From: Luidia sarsii
Taxonomy: Eukaryota; Echinodermata; Asteroidea; Paxillosida; Luidiidae
Length of the DNA stretch: 64,000 bases
Reading direction: 5' to 3'
Assembly (NCBI GenBank): GCA_949987565.1
Contig: OX465117.1
Coordinates: forward strand, 3,638,214-3,702,213
In this document: piece by piece, positions 62,701-64,000 of the stretch
Position numbering within the stretch: position 1 is the first letter of the stretch
How the letters are laid out: every line of letters starts with the position of its first letter
Program-made: the position numbers and the translations under genes
The notes under the pieces: model-generated
Told to the model about the DNA's origin: nothing
Database searches by the model: none
Seen by the model: only the letters and a program-made list of their open reading frames with translations

Positions 62701-62737
62701 CAGAGGTATTTGGCCTTCACCCCAATGCTGACATCAC
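8500..62737 (+). CDS. DNAH8: Axonemal dynein heavy chain (DNAH5/DNAH8 class), partial, 38 exons
   Basis: Dynein heavy chains are AAA+ motors that hydrolyse ATP to slide axonemal microtubules in cilia and flagella; the DNAH5/DNAH8 class is the outer-arm gamma chain. I placed 38 exons (listed separately). Their phases fit at every junction and no stop occurs in about 5,974 coding bases. Visible in order: AAA2 Walker B (IVLDGPVD), AAA3 P-loop (GEQGTAKT) and Walker B (VFVDDINMP), AAA4 P-loop (GVGGSGKQ), stalk coiled coils around a microtubule-binding domain, AAA5 ([17 protein letters not shown]), AAA6 ([22 protein letters not shown]) and the C-terminal region up to GLHPNADIT. Choice of DNAH8 over DNAH5 rests on remembered stretches such as [13 protein letters not shown] and [10 protein letters not shown]; a single pre-duplication orthologue is equally possible. 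The start and stop codons lie outside the window. Confidence 0.95.
9116..9256 (+). CDS. DNAH8: Dynein exon 2: AAA2 C-terminal part
   Basis: Phase 0 exon of 47 codons between cttag and gtatgt. Encodes [20 protein letters not shown] and ends [11 protein letters not shown], matching the region after AAA2 in DNAH5/8. The next intron (9257-10629) holds a degraded piggyBac-type repeat with a 115-bp tandem triplication. Confidence 0.9.
9588..9932. repeat. 115-bp tandem repeat, three copies
   Basis: Three head-to-tail units with a period of exactly 115 bp (marker actgtctgtg at 9591, 9706, 9821). The unit resembles the inside of the piggyBac-type MITEs (cagtgcactatccctcgatc compares with 60810-60840), so it is a local amplification of that repeat. 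Confidence 0.9.
10630..10873 (+). CDS. DNAH8: Dynein exon 3: AAA2-AAA3 link
   Basis: Starts [17 protein letters not shown] and continues [20 protein letters not shown], a conserved helix block before AAA3. Ends in phase 1 before gtaggt. The next intron (10874-13494) contains an 800-bp Kolobok-type fold-back element; the rest, 11800-13494, is AT-rich with nothing recognised. Confidence 0.92.
10991..11790. mobile_element. Kolobok-type fold-back element with THAP coding sequence
   Basis: 800 bp flanked by TTAA (10987-10990 and 11791-11794), with ends aggggaatgaaaccca and its inverse. The arms are inverted copies for about 400 bp each. The left arm encodes [20 protein letters not shown] and [12 protein letters not shown], the start of a THAP zinc finger (C..C.., W, DNA-binding), used by Kolobok and P-element transposases. 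The right arm carries the same exon inverted with a frameshift. TTAA plus THAP points to Kolobok; no transposase core is present. Confidence 0.8.
13495..13637 (+). CDS. DNAH8: Dynein exon 4: AAA3 entry
   Basis: Starts in phase 1 after catag and ends CKQHK before gtaagt. Encodes [20 protein letters not shown], the conserved stretch preceding the AAA3 P-loop. The following intron (13638-15462) carries a dispersed repeat with a TTC microsatellite, a SINE and a 31-bp perfect hairpin. Confidence 0.93.
13845..14545 (+). repeat. Dispersed repeat copy A with TTC microsatellite
   Basis: Starts gcttttccgctgcgaagcag, includes a TTC run (about 13898-13926) and shares long stretches with 53655-54330, such as tgaggtcatgaacttttca and cacatattagccattgg. 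No coding capacity; family unknown. Confidence 0.8.
14701..14880 (+). repeat. tRNA-derived SINE copy
   Basis: Contains an A-box-like gatagctctgatggtaatga and the B box gggttcaagtccc, followed by the family tail caaagttttcattgcc. The same module recurs at least nine times in this window in both orientations. Confidence 0.75.
15294..15375. repeat. 31-bp perfect inverted repeat (SINE tails head to head)
   Basis: Arms 15294-15324 and 15345-15375 are exact reverse complements with a 20-base loop. Both arms are the SINE tail ttggcaaagaaaactttga. It ends 87 bases before dynein exon 5. Confidence 0.9.
15463..15597 (+). CDS. DNAH8: Dynein exon 5: AAA3 P-loop
   Basis: 45 codons after aattgcag. Encodes [18 protein letters not shown], where GEQGTAKT is the AAA3 Walker A, then [12 protein letters not shown]. 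The next intron (15598-17526) is mostly unrecognised AT-rich sequence; 16290-16460 looks like a retrotransposon 3' end but is not assignable. Confidence 0.96.
17527..17649 (+). CDS. DNAH8: Dynein exon 6: AAA3 Walker B
   Basis: 41 codons, [20 protein letters not shown] then [29 protein letters not shown] is the AAA3 Walker B. Followed by a short intron of 197 bp. Confidence 0.96.
17847..18060 (+). CDS. DNAH8: Dynein exon 7: AAA3 sensor region
   Basis: Starts [20 protein letters not shown] and contains [20 protein letters not shown], the conserved sensor and arginine stretch of AAA3. Ends FG in phase 1 before gtgagt. The next intron (18061-19655) holds a Penelope-type terminal fragment, a piggyBac-type MITE and SINE pieces. 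Confidence 0.95.
18200..18360. repeat. Penelope-type terminal fragment
   Basis: Resembles 45178-45310: a degraded gtcttacatttcattcgtag and then aatgacaaggataaaacagg with a purine-rich tail. It abuts a piggyBac-type MITE. Confidence 0.5.
18390..18826. mobile_element. piggyBac-type MITE
   Basis: 437 bp between two TTAA sites (18386-18389, 18827-18830) with ends ccacttcgtgccgggac and ctggcgcaaagtgg inverted. TTAA targets and CC-starting ends fit piggyBac. Related copies lie at 38569-39148, about 40325-40608 and 60384-61046. Confidence 0.75.
18880..19530. repeat. SINE cluster, mixed orientations
   Basis: A minus-strand tRNA-like unit (ggacttgaactctggcc ... accatctaagctaccc), a plus-strand tail, a partial plus-strand head near 19200 and another tail near 19460 lie in a row. 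Confidence 0.65.
19656..19762 (+). CDS. DNAH8: Dynein exon 8: AAA3 helical part
   Basis: Starts in phase 1 after tgtag; encodes [20 protein letters not shown] and ends VWQATK before gtacaa. It fits the reading frame between KIFG and [10 protein letters not shown]. The next intron (19763-20565) shows no recognisable gene or repeat. Confidence 0.9.
20566..20729 (+). CDS. DNAH8: Dynein exon 9: end of AAA3
   Basis: Encodes [20 protein letters not shown], a hallmark of dynein AAA3, then [13 protein letters not shown], ending in phase 2. The next intron (20730-21222) is largely an opposed pair of tRNA-derived SINE copies. Confidence 0.96.
20795..21165. repeat. Opposed pair of tRNA-derived SINEs
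   Basis: Minus-strand copy with ttaccatccgagctatccag near 20855 and a plus-strand copy with gctggatagctcagatggta near 21066, divergent tails. The second retains a good A box. Confidence 0.75.
21223..21415 (+). CDS. DNAH8: Dynein exon 10: AAA3-AAA4 linker
   Basis: Follows a strong polypyrimidine tract (a run of T before ag). Encodes [20 protein letters not shown], then [20 protein letters not shown] and PKIYEL, typical of the DNAH5/8 class between AAA3 and AAA4. Next intron 21416-22059: nothing recognised. Confidence 0.94.
22060..22182 (+). CDS. DNAH8: Dynein exon 11: AAA4 N-terminal part
   Basis: 41 codons, [20 protein letters not shown] then [15 protein letters not shown], the lead-in to the AAA4 P-loop. 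The intron after it (22183-23280) contains an unassigned repeat-like stretch near 22260-22790 in which I find no convincing protein. Confidence 0.94.
23281..23411 (+). CDS. DNAH8: Dynein exon 12: AAA4 P-loop
   Basis: Starts [11 protein letters not shown] and contains [27 protein letters not shown] is the AAA4 Walker A. Ends in phase 2. The next intron (23412-24296) has one degraded copy of the Penelope-type terminal motif near 23562-23600. Confidence 0.97.
24297..24450 (+). CDS. DNAH8: Dynein exon 13: AAA4 Walker B
   Basis: Encodes [20 protein letters not shown], then [20 protein letters not shown] (Walker B of AAA4) and LSSGE. Next intron 24451-25166: AT-rich, nothing recognised. Confidence 0.96.
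25167..25331 (+). CDS. DNAH8: Dynein exon 14: AAA4
   Basis: 55 codons, [20 protein letters not shown] to [11 protein letters not shown]; highly conserved in axonemal dyneins. The next intron (25332-26585) contains an inverted pair of a second tRNA-derived SINE family and a copy of the first family. Confidence 0.96.
25375..25930. repeat. Inverted pair of a second tRNA-derived SINE family
   Basis: Minus copy at about 25375-25575 and plus copy at about 25740-25930. Shared elements: ctagaaagcagg, gtttgaat(c/t)ctgcctg (B box) and gtttaattaca near the outer end. Distinct from the other SINE family. Confidence 0.7.
26125..26440. repeat. tRNA-derived SINE, rearranged
   Basis: Minus-strand tail and B-box region (ggaccaggacttgaccctga) followed after 26300 by a plus-strand partial copy with gaggtctcgggtctagg. 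Confidence 0.65.
26586..26812 (+). CDS. DNAH8: Dynein exon 15: AAA4 C-terminal part
   Basis: Starts [20 protein letters not shown] and contains [20 protein letters not shown], then [14 protein letters not shown] in phase 2 before gtcata. The next intron (26813-27827) carries a Penelope-like fragment with inverted arms. Confidence 0.96.
27344..27649 (-). pseudogene. GIY-YIG endonuclease fragment (Penelope-like)
   Basis: Encodes [20 protein letters not shown], where the IYH and YIGET residues match the GIY-YIG core, then [20 protein letters not shown] and [10 protein letters not shown]. It ends at a stop; degraded frames downstream (27116-27298) may be its C-terminal part. No intact reverse transcriptase precedes it. 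Confidence 0.72.
27617..27680 (+). ncRNA. Hammerhead-like ribozyme motif candidate
   Basis: CTGATGA (27631-27637) is followed by a potential stem II (ggccag / ctggct) and GAAC, close to the hammerhead core CUGAUGA-stem-GAAA. The last core A is C here, which should weaken activity. An inverted copy occupies about 26930-26985 on the minus strand. Confidence 0.4.
27828..28050 (+). CDS. DNAH8: Dynein exon 16: base of stalk, coiled coil 1
   Basis: Starts [20 protein letters not shown], the conserved stalk entry, then heptad-rich [20 protein letters not shown] running to SVKAEK. A 254-bp intron follows. Confidence 0.95.
28305..28649 (+). CDS. DNAH8: Dynein exon 17: stalk coiled coil 1 and microtubule-binding domain
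   Basis: The longest exon, 115 codons. Heptad-like [20 protein letters not shown] leads to [20 protein letters not shown] and [20 protein letters not shown], the start of the microtubule-binding domain. Ends SWGESLK. Next intron 28650-29305: AT-rich, nothing recognised. Confidence 0.96.
29306..29521 (+). CDS. DNAH8: Dynein exon 18: microtubule-binding domain
   Basis: 72 codons, [20 protein letters not shown] to [20 protein letters not shown] and KEVLPLK, the second half of the microtubule-binding domain. Next intron 29522-30099: nothing recognised. Confidence 0.96.
30100..30237 (+). CDS. DNAH8: Dynein exon 19: stalk coiled coil 2
   Basis: 46 codons of continuous heptads, [20 protein letters not shown] to [12 protein letters not shown]. 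This is the return strand of the stalk. The next intron (30238-31754) holds a decayed Penelope-type reverse transcriptase region. Confidence 0.95.
30270..31620 (-). pseudogene. Decayed Penelope-type reverse transcriptase region
   Basis: On the minus strand [18 protein letters not shown] (near 31200) resembles the YRKPTHTDxYLxxxSHHP block of Penelope-like reverse transcriptases, and [18 protein letters not shown] near 30820 resembles the later FKPxxTLR block. Stops are frequent. Assignment rests on these two motifs only. Confidence 0.45.
31755..31882 (+). CDS. DNAH8: Dynein exon 20: end of stalk coiled coil 2
   Basis: Encodes [20 protein letters not shown], then [20 protein letters not shown], the conserved end of the stalk, in phase 2. 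The next intron (31883-34198) has Penelope-type terminal repeats and a 71-bp minisatellite; 33030-34198 is otherwise unrecognised. Confidence 0.95.
32015..32325. repeat. Three Penelope-type terminal motifs, two as a hairpin
   Basis: cctgacgtttccaagaagga at 32018 faces agttcctgctaggatcaaaa at 32056, forming an inverted pair; a further copy (gggcctgacgtttcgatcct) is at 32274-32320. They match the end of the element at 45171-46207. Confidence 0.65.
32676..33030. repeat. 71-bp GC-rich minisatellite
   Basis: Units start at 32709, 32780, 32851 and 32922 (exact period 71), with a fifth after an 8-bp insertion at 33001. The unit holds ggcccagcggcc and a near-palindrome cacatggggaacac..catgg. Open frames over it are by-products of the repeat. 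Confidence 0.92.
34199..34367 (+). CDS. DNAH8: Dynein exon 21: AAA5 P-loop-like region
   Basis: Encodes [20 protein letters not shown], the AAA5 signature that replaces a canonical P-loop, then [20 protein letters not shown] and MLVDVAT. A 192-bp intron follows. Confidence 0.96.
34560..34715 (+). CDS. DNAH8: Dynein exon 22: AAA5
   Basis: 52 codons, [20 protein letters not shown], then [20 protein letters not shown], a very conserved AAA5 block. The next intron (34716-37239) contains a MITE at 35954-36342; 34716-35950 and 36346-37239 are unassigned. Confidence 0.97.
35954..36342. mobile_element. MITE, second copy (inverted relative to the first)
   Basis: 389 bp, same family as 3756-4215, with flanking TAT on both sides (35951-35953, 36343-36345). 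Ends cactatgaaaatctaaacc and ggtttagatgttcatagtg. Confidence 0.85.
37240..37395 (+). CDS. DNAH8: Dynein exon 23: AAA5 Walker B-like
   Basis: 52 codons, [20 protein letters not shown] then [20 protein letters not shown]; the acidic [12 protein letters not shown] is the AAA5 Walker B position. Next intron 37396-37852: nothing recognised. Confidence 0.97.
37853..37942 (+). CDS. DNAH8: Dynein exon 24: AAA5
   Basis: 30 codons, [20 protein letters not shown] and LANPTYTPE. Too short to stand out alone but it continues the frame exactly and matches the family. The next intron (37943-38449) ends with a SINE-like remnant. Confidence 0.95.
38295..38405 (+). repeat. tRNA-derived SINE remnant
   Basis: Contains agggcttgataacacagttg, a degraded A box, and the tail aaactttctttgctatttat. 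It ends about 45 bp before dynein exon 25. Confidence 0.5.
38450..38542 (+). CDS. DNAH8: Dynein exon 25: AAA5-AAA6 coiled segment
   Basis: 31 codons, [20 protein letters not shown] to [11 protein letters not shown], a diagnostic dynein block. Its downstream intron is the 10.3-kb intron filled with nested transposons. Confidence 0.96.
38569..39148. mobile_element. piggyBac-type MITE, longest copy
   Basis: 580 bp between TTAA sites (38565-38568, 39149-39152) with ends ccccttgaag and taaagggg. Its right half shares sequence with 60450-60600 (for example the gtgccaggt segment), showing that the 437-bp copy at 18390 has an internal deletion. Confidence 0.75.
39470..39640. repeat. Penelope-type terminal fragment
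   Basis: gcctttgagaatggtgtcgc then taggatcaaaacattagg resembles the minus-strand end of the element at 45171. Just upstream, 39290-39450 has a TATA-like ggtatataac and gtctgaataaaat, possibly an LTR-like piece, not assigned. Confidence 0.4.
40275..40608. repeat. Penelope terminal hairpin joined to a piggyBac-type remnant
   Basis: Arms ctagcaggacctt (40295-40307) and aaggtcctgctag (40312-40324) form a perfect hairpin from two facing terminal motifs. The rest, to taaagtgg at 40608, is a degraded piggyBac-type MITE with its right TTAA at 40609-40612 and an internal 14-bp hairpin at 40416-40446. Confidence 0.6.
40851..41000 (+). repeat. DIRS left inverted terminal repeat
   Basis: Contains cttgagattgcacctgccac and gtgagccccgccgtccacgc, both found inverted at 45000-45105. 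Starts attctacctcaaaacc immediately after Kolobok sequence. Confidence 0.85.
41205..41935 (+). pseudogene. DIRS ORF1 (gag-like) remnant
   Basis: Readable for more than 100 residues, including [20 protein letters not shown] and [20 protein letters not shown], the block typical of DIRS ORF1, then [20 protein letters not shown] in another frame and a degraded phosphate-rich tail. Frameshifts near 41520 and 41690. Confidence 0.6.
42010..42715 (+). pseudogene. DIRS reverse transcriptase remnant
   Basis: Fragments in three frames: [13 protein letters not shown] near 42020, [15 protein letters not shown] near 42340 and [15 protein letters not shown] near 42630. YIDD is the reverse transcriptase catalytic motif in this family. 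Multiple stops. Confidence 0.65.
42720..43330 (+). pseudogene. DIRS RNase H remnant
   Basis: [20 protein letters not shown] and [11 protein letters not shown] near 42950-43035 match the RNase H domain that follows the reverse transcriptase in DIRS elements; downstream pieces include a degraded WCMPRNPG segment. The frame is broken near 43075. Confidence 0.6.
43335..44060. other. DIRS interior, unassigned
   Basis: Expected to hold the RNase H end and recombinase N-terminal part, but I find no convincing motif. Inverted half-palindromes occur near 43890-43940. Confidence 0.35.
44160..44640 (+). pseudogene. DIRS tyrosine recombinase remnant
   Basis: Encodes [20 protein letters not shown], then [20 protein letters not shown] near 44460-44545. 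The HSTR matches the HxxR box of tyrosine recombinases and [13 protein letters not shown] the conserved DIRS stretch. A stop follows directly, and the catalytic tyrosine region is degraded. Confidence 0.65.
44811..44933 (+). repeat. DIRS internal complementary region
   Basis: 44811-44853 is the reverse complement of the left end (from 40851), and 44852-44933 is the reverse complement of the right end (46208-46229 joined to 45105-45170). The two meet at gaggtagaat/ttcctaatt, the sequence of the closed circle junction. Confidence 0.85.
44988..45170 (-). repeat. DIRS right inverted terminal repeat, main part
   Basis: Inverted copy of the left repeat, ending attacatctt; the last 14 bases of the repeat lie at 46217-46230 beyond the Penelope-like insertion. 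Confidence 0.82.
45171..46207 (-). mobile_element. Penelope-like element fragment nested in DIRS
   Basis: Flanked by the 9-bp duplication ttacatctt (45162-45170 and 46208-46216). It holds the C-terminal linker and GIY-YIG endonuclease of a Penelope-like element on the minus strand, then a purine-rich tract and a terminal motif (gggcctgacgtttcgatcct at 45181-45200). It is 5'-truncated; the reverse transcriptase is absent. Confidence 0.78.
45484..46190 (-). pseudogene. GIY-YIG endonuclease domain (Penelope-like), one stop
   Basis: One frame reads [20 protein letters not shown], then [47 protein letters not shown], a single TGA, and [20 protein letters not shown] then [19 protein letters not shown] and QYVGET are the two halves of the GIY-YIG core and the CxxC pair is the usual zinc linker. 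Only the TGA near 45773 disrupts about 230 codons, so decay is recent. Confidence 0.78.
46247..46468 (+). pseudogene. THAP domain exon of the Kolobok-type element
   Basis: Encodes [20 protein letters not shown], then [20 protein letters not shown] and [10 protein letters not shown]. The Cys pair, FH and W fit a THAP zinc finger. Nearly the same as 11273-11430. A following frame ([20 protein letters not shown]) may be its next exon part; no transposase catalytic domain is seen. Confidence 0.6.
46945..47644. mobile_element. Possible further MITE inside the Kolobok right arm
   Basis: Inverted ends resemble each other (gatttcataaaactcttctt and its counterpart caagttttatgaaatggatt), with similar inner words around acgcattgc and caacgtgttcaacgcg. 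It separates two parts of the Kolobok arm. No clear target duplication. Confidence 0.4.
48845..48949 (+). CDS. DNAH8: Dynein exon 26: after the 10.3-kb intron
   Basis: 35 codons, [20 protein letters not shown] to [10 protein letters not shown]. It continues directly from TEKQ of the previous exon, so the transposon-filled intron leaves the frame intact. Next intron 48950-49326: nothing recognised. Confidence 0.96.
49327..49465 (+). CDS. DNAH8: Dynein exon 27
   Basis: Encodes [20 protein letters not shown] then [11 protein letters not shown], ending in phase 1 before gtaatg. Conserved region between AAA5 and AAA6. Next intron 49466-49827: nothing recognised. Confidence 0.96.
49828..49942 (+). 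CDS. DNAH8: Dynein exon 28 with GC donor
   Basis: Encodes [20 protein letters not shown], then [18 protein letters not shown]. The MSMVNIMYQ stretch resembles DNAH8 rather than DNAH5. The splice donor is ag/gcaagg, a GC-AG intron; the Arg codon completes with the G of the next exon. Next intron 49943-51227: AT-rich, nothing recognised. Confidence 0.94.
51228..51418 (+). CDS. DNAH8: Dynein exon 29
   Basis: Encodes [20 protein letters not shown], then [20 protein letters not shown], ending LIK plus one base. Matches the DNAH5/8 block before AAA6. Next intron 51419-51787: nothing recognised. Confidence 0.96.
51788..51909 (+). CDS. DNAH8: Dynein exon 30
   Basis: Phase 1 start completing Gly; encodes [20 protein letters not shown] and [20 protein letters not shown]. 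Next intron 51910-52892 includes a tRNA-derived SINE at 52555-52690. Confidence 0.96.
52555..52690 (+). repeat. tRNA-derived SINE copy
   Basis: Head ataagggctgatatataggc, A-box-like cagctcagatctatggtaaa and B box gggtttaagtcccgc, tail caaagttttatttgccatt. Confidence 0.75.
52893..53008 (+). CDS. DNAH8: Dynein exon 31
   Basis: Encodes [20 protein letters not shown], then [19 protein letters not shown] in phase 2. By memory of vertebrate relatives (YNDSLDT) this chain is one residue shorter at YN-TLDT. The next intron (53009-55745) holds a dispersed repeat and SINEs. Confidence 0.95.
53655..54330 (+). repeat. Dispersed repeat copy B
   Basis: Same family and orientation as 13845-14545, sharing tgaggtcatgaacttttca and cacatattagccattggc. 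Confidence 0.8.
54331..54515 (+). repeat. Partial third copy of the dispersed repeat
   Basis: Repeats the start of copy B (catagacaaagcatgggtgc, acgtcatcatgtgtcac, gctttaaagg) in tandem right after it. Confidence 0.75.
54835..55250 (-). repeat. tRNA-derived SINE, longest copy
   Basis: Tail aaaaattggcaaagaaaagt, B box gggacgtgaacccgagac, A-box region cttagctatccagcac, then gccttcccaaatggtcaact and a further upstream part, ending in a second partial unit at 55150-55240. Confidence 0.75.
55746..55948 (+). CDS. DNAH8: Dynein exon 32: AAA6 start
   Basis: Encodes [20 protein letters not shown], then [20 protein letters not shown] and [24 protein letters not shown] is the AAA6 Walker A-like motif. 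Next intron 55949-56666 carries SINE remnants. Confidence 0.97.
56205..56520. repeat. SINE remnants
   Basis: The tRNA-like core is largely lost; ggcagccttccctagtcggc, gcatcagtcagaagcattcg and the outer tails remain. Confidence 0.55.
56667..56740 (+). CDS. DNAH8: Dynein exon 33: AAA6
   Basis: The smallest exon (74 bp). It encodes [20 protein letters not shown] and [16 protein letters not shown] is near invariant in dyneins. Next intron 56741-57235: nothing recognised. Confidence 0.95.
57236..57388 (+). CDS. DNAH8: Dynein exon 34: AAA6 Walker B-like
   Basis: 51 codons, [20 protein letters not shown] then [29 protein letters not shown] is a signature of AAA6. Next intron 57389-58619: unassigned, no gene seen. 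Confidence 0.97.
58620..58775 (+). CDS. DNAH8: Dynein exon 35: AAA6 C-terminal part
   Basis: 52 codons, [20 protein letters not shown] then [24 protein letters not shown] favours DNAH8 over DNAH5 as I recall them. Next intron 58776-59437: nothing recognised. Confidence 0.97.
59438..59554 (+). CDS. DNAH8: Dynein exon 36
   Basis: 39 codons, [20 protein letters not shown] then [16 protein letters not shown]; among the most conserved dynein motifs. A 307-bp intron follows with no feature. Confidence 0.97.
59862..59963 (+). CDS. DNAH8: Dynein exon 37
   Basis: 34 codons, [20 protein letters not shown] and [13 protein letters not shown]. The next intron (59964-62576) contains a piggyBac-type element, a pogo-like terminal end and unassigned repeat-like sequence. 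Confidence 0.97.
60349..61081. mobile_element. piggyBac-type element between 35-bp direct repeats
   Basis: Element body 60384-61046 matches the MITE at 18390-18826 in opposite orientation and is longer. Its right end cgaagtgg abuts TTAA (61047-61050). The 35 bases 60349-60383 and 61047-61081 are identical, beginning ttaaggctgctatggacacc, and the left end of the element is missing about 20 bases. Confidence 0.75.
61110..61260 (+). repeat. pogo/Tigger-like terminal end
   Basis: cagtataaccttgataactc then gaacttggataattcaaaag resembles the terminal repeats of pogo-type DNA transposons, preceded by TA. No matching right end is seen, so it is truncated. Confidence 0.45.
61261..62576. other. Intron, unassigned
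   Basis: Contains short open stretches on both strands but no recognisable protein; composition from 61880 to 62400 is higher in GC and may be an old transposon. Confidence 0.4.
62577..62737 (+). CDS. DNAH8: Dynein exon 38, last in window
   Basis: Encodes [20 protein letters not shown], then [13 protein letters not shown] and ends in phase 2 before gtaagt. In the family about 270 residues should follow; no matching exon is found up to 64000, so the gene continues past the window. Confidence 0.96.
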
Positions 62738-64000
62738 GTAAGTCAAAACAGTGTTATATTTCACCTAAAATTAACATAAGAAATGCATTGACATTATTTT
62801 TATGTATTAAAGGAGAAATACCAATAAATTGTATTATGTTATTTCTCCTAAGACCCCTTAGAACTGTTATTGATTGTTGTCAGTTTTTAGTATGGGATGC
62901 CAAAGCAATGTTTACAGTGTCAACCATGTAAGCAGGTCCAGCAAGTACATGCATTGACGTCATACTGAATTGATGCGTTATTCATTGCCAAGCAGATTAC
63001 CGGTAGATGATGACGTAGGCACGTCTTTGGCAAAACAATGAGCCCGTAAAATATTAATTTTGATGAGTGAAGTCAGTGGGTGATTTGATTCTTGATGGTA
63101 TTTTTATAACTAAGTATTTTTTGTTTACACGTTTAAACTACAAAAGTTAATTTTTTTAGATGTTCAAGTTGCTCTTTAAACAATGAAAAAAACGTTGAAG
63201 AAAATTTGACTGGATCAGGAGTTAGACAGAATACCTCTGGCTGACACCAGCTCTCTTACCATCCGAGTTATCCAGCCCTTAGATGGTGGCTTTCCCAATT
63301 ACAGTGCAGTCATCTTGTCTTTGTCAGCATGGGGCACAAAGAAGCATTTAACCATAAGCTGTATATCTCCATAGCTAATTTTGAAGAAAAAAAAAAAGTA
63401 GAGGAAAACCGACTTAGTTATTTGTTTACCCAAGTCTACGTCACTCATAAATTACCTGTAGAGCAAATTACTACATTTGCATATTTTCCTTAAATCGCCA
63501 TATATAATTGCTAAGAGTTTCACACAGCACCCTCCACCGTCGTACCCATAATGCCCCGTGGCGCATGTGCCTCACGTATTGTCCTCTCTTCTCTTGGCCA
63601 GCATAGCGGTAGGACGTGTTTTAAATAGCATTATTCAAATCCTACCTGCTTTTGCTTGAGTTTTTCCAAGCGTATGTAGAGTGTAGTGTTTGAAGGTTTT
63701 GGATAAGAAGTTATGAAACGGGACCGTTTGAGTCCTTAGGAGGCTGTACTGGTGACAATGTTGTGTTGTCAGGCCAATGTTGTGTTGTCAGGTGGAGTGG
63801 GGAACCAAGTCGGGTTTCCCCCACTGACCGTTCATAGCGGGACAACTAAGCGAAAGACCAGCGCATACAAGGACAGGTCAGCCTAGACTGCCATGGCTAA
63901 GGTCAAAAGGGGTTGCCAGGAAAAATGAGACATGGCAGCGGCCTGTCTTGCATAAACGGTGGTCACGGTTCAGTGAACCTCGACATTCCTGCGCCCCTCA
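62738..64000 (+). other. Dynein intron, downstream part
   Basis: Has a minus-strand SINE at about 63165-63385 (ttaccatccgagttatccag). From 63500 the sequence is GC-richer and holds a 20-bp direct repeat caatgttgtgttgtcagg(c/t) at 63757-63792; it may be the 5' end of a transposon cut by the window edge. No dynein exon is seen. Confidence 0.5.

Overview
This is animal nuclear DNA: one large multi-exon gene on the + strand, split by introns full of transposable elements. The frequent words tacatgta and accggta, and the mix of Polinton, DIRS, Penelope-like, Kolobok and piggyBac-like elements, suggest a marine invertebrate (amphioxus, hemichordate, echinoderm or mollusc). The sequence alone does not fix the species.

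Host gene: 38 exons between 8500 and 62737 encode about 1,990 residues of an axonemal dynein heavy chain of the DNAH5/DNAH8 class (outer-arm gamma type, leaning to DNAH8). All exon phases join without a stop. Coding runs from the Walker B segment of AAA2 through AAA3, AAA4, the stalk and microtubule-binding domain, AAA5 and AAA6 into the C-terminal region. The tail, linker, AAA1 and the first part of AAA2 lie upstream of the window, and the last part of the C-terminal domain lies downstream. One intron has a GC donor; the longest is 10.3 kb.

Region by region: 1-847 is intron. 848-8477 is a decayed 7.6-kb Polinton (Maverick) with inverted repeats of more than 320 bp, a broken protein-primed DNA polymerase, an integrase remnant, a packaging ATPase with a frameshift, several small ORFs, a 22-bp tandem array and a nested MITE. 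It sits 22 bp upstream of a dynein splice acceptor. From 8.5 to 38.5 kb compact exons alternate with introns carrying tRNA-derived SINEs, a THAP-bearing Kolobok-type fold-back element, piggyBac-type MITEs, Penelope-like fragments and a 71-bp minisatellite. The intron 38543-48844 holds a nest: a Kolobok-type element containing a DIRS-like retrotransposon, which contains a Penelope-like fragment. From 48.8 to 62.7 kb lie the AAA5/AAA6 and C-terminal exons with more SINEs, a second copy of a 0.7-kb dispersed repeat and a piggyBac-type element with an odd 35-bp direct repeat. 62738-64000 is intron with a SINE and a GC-richer end.

No transposon ORF looks intact. The dynein is the only gene that appears functional. 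No tRNA, rRNA or CRISPR locus was found.
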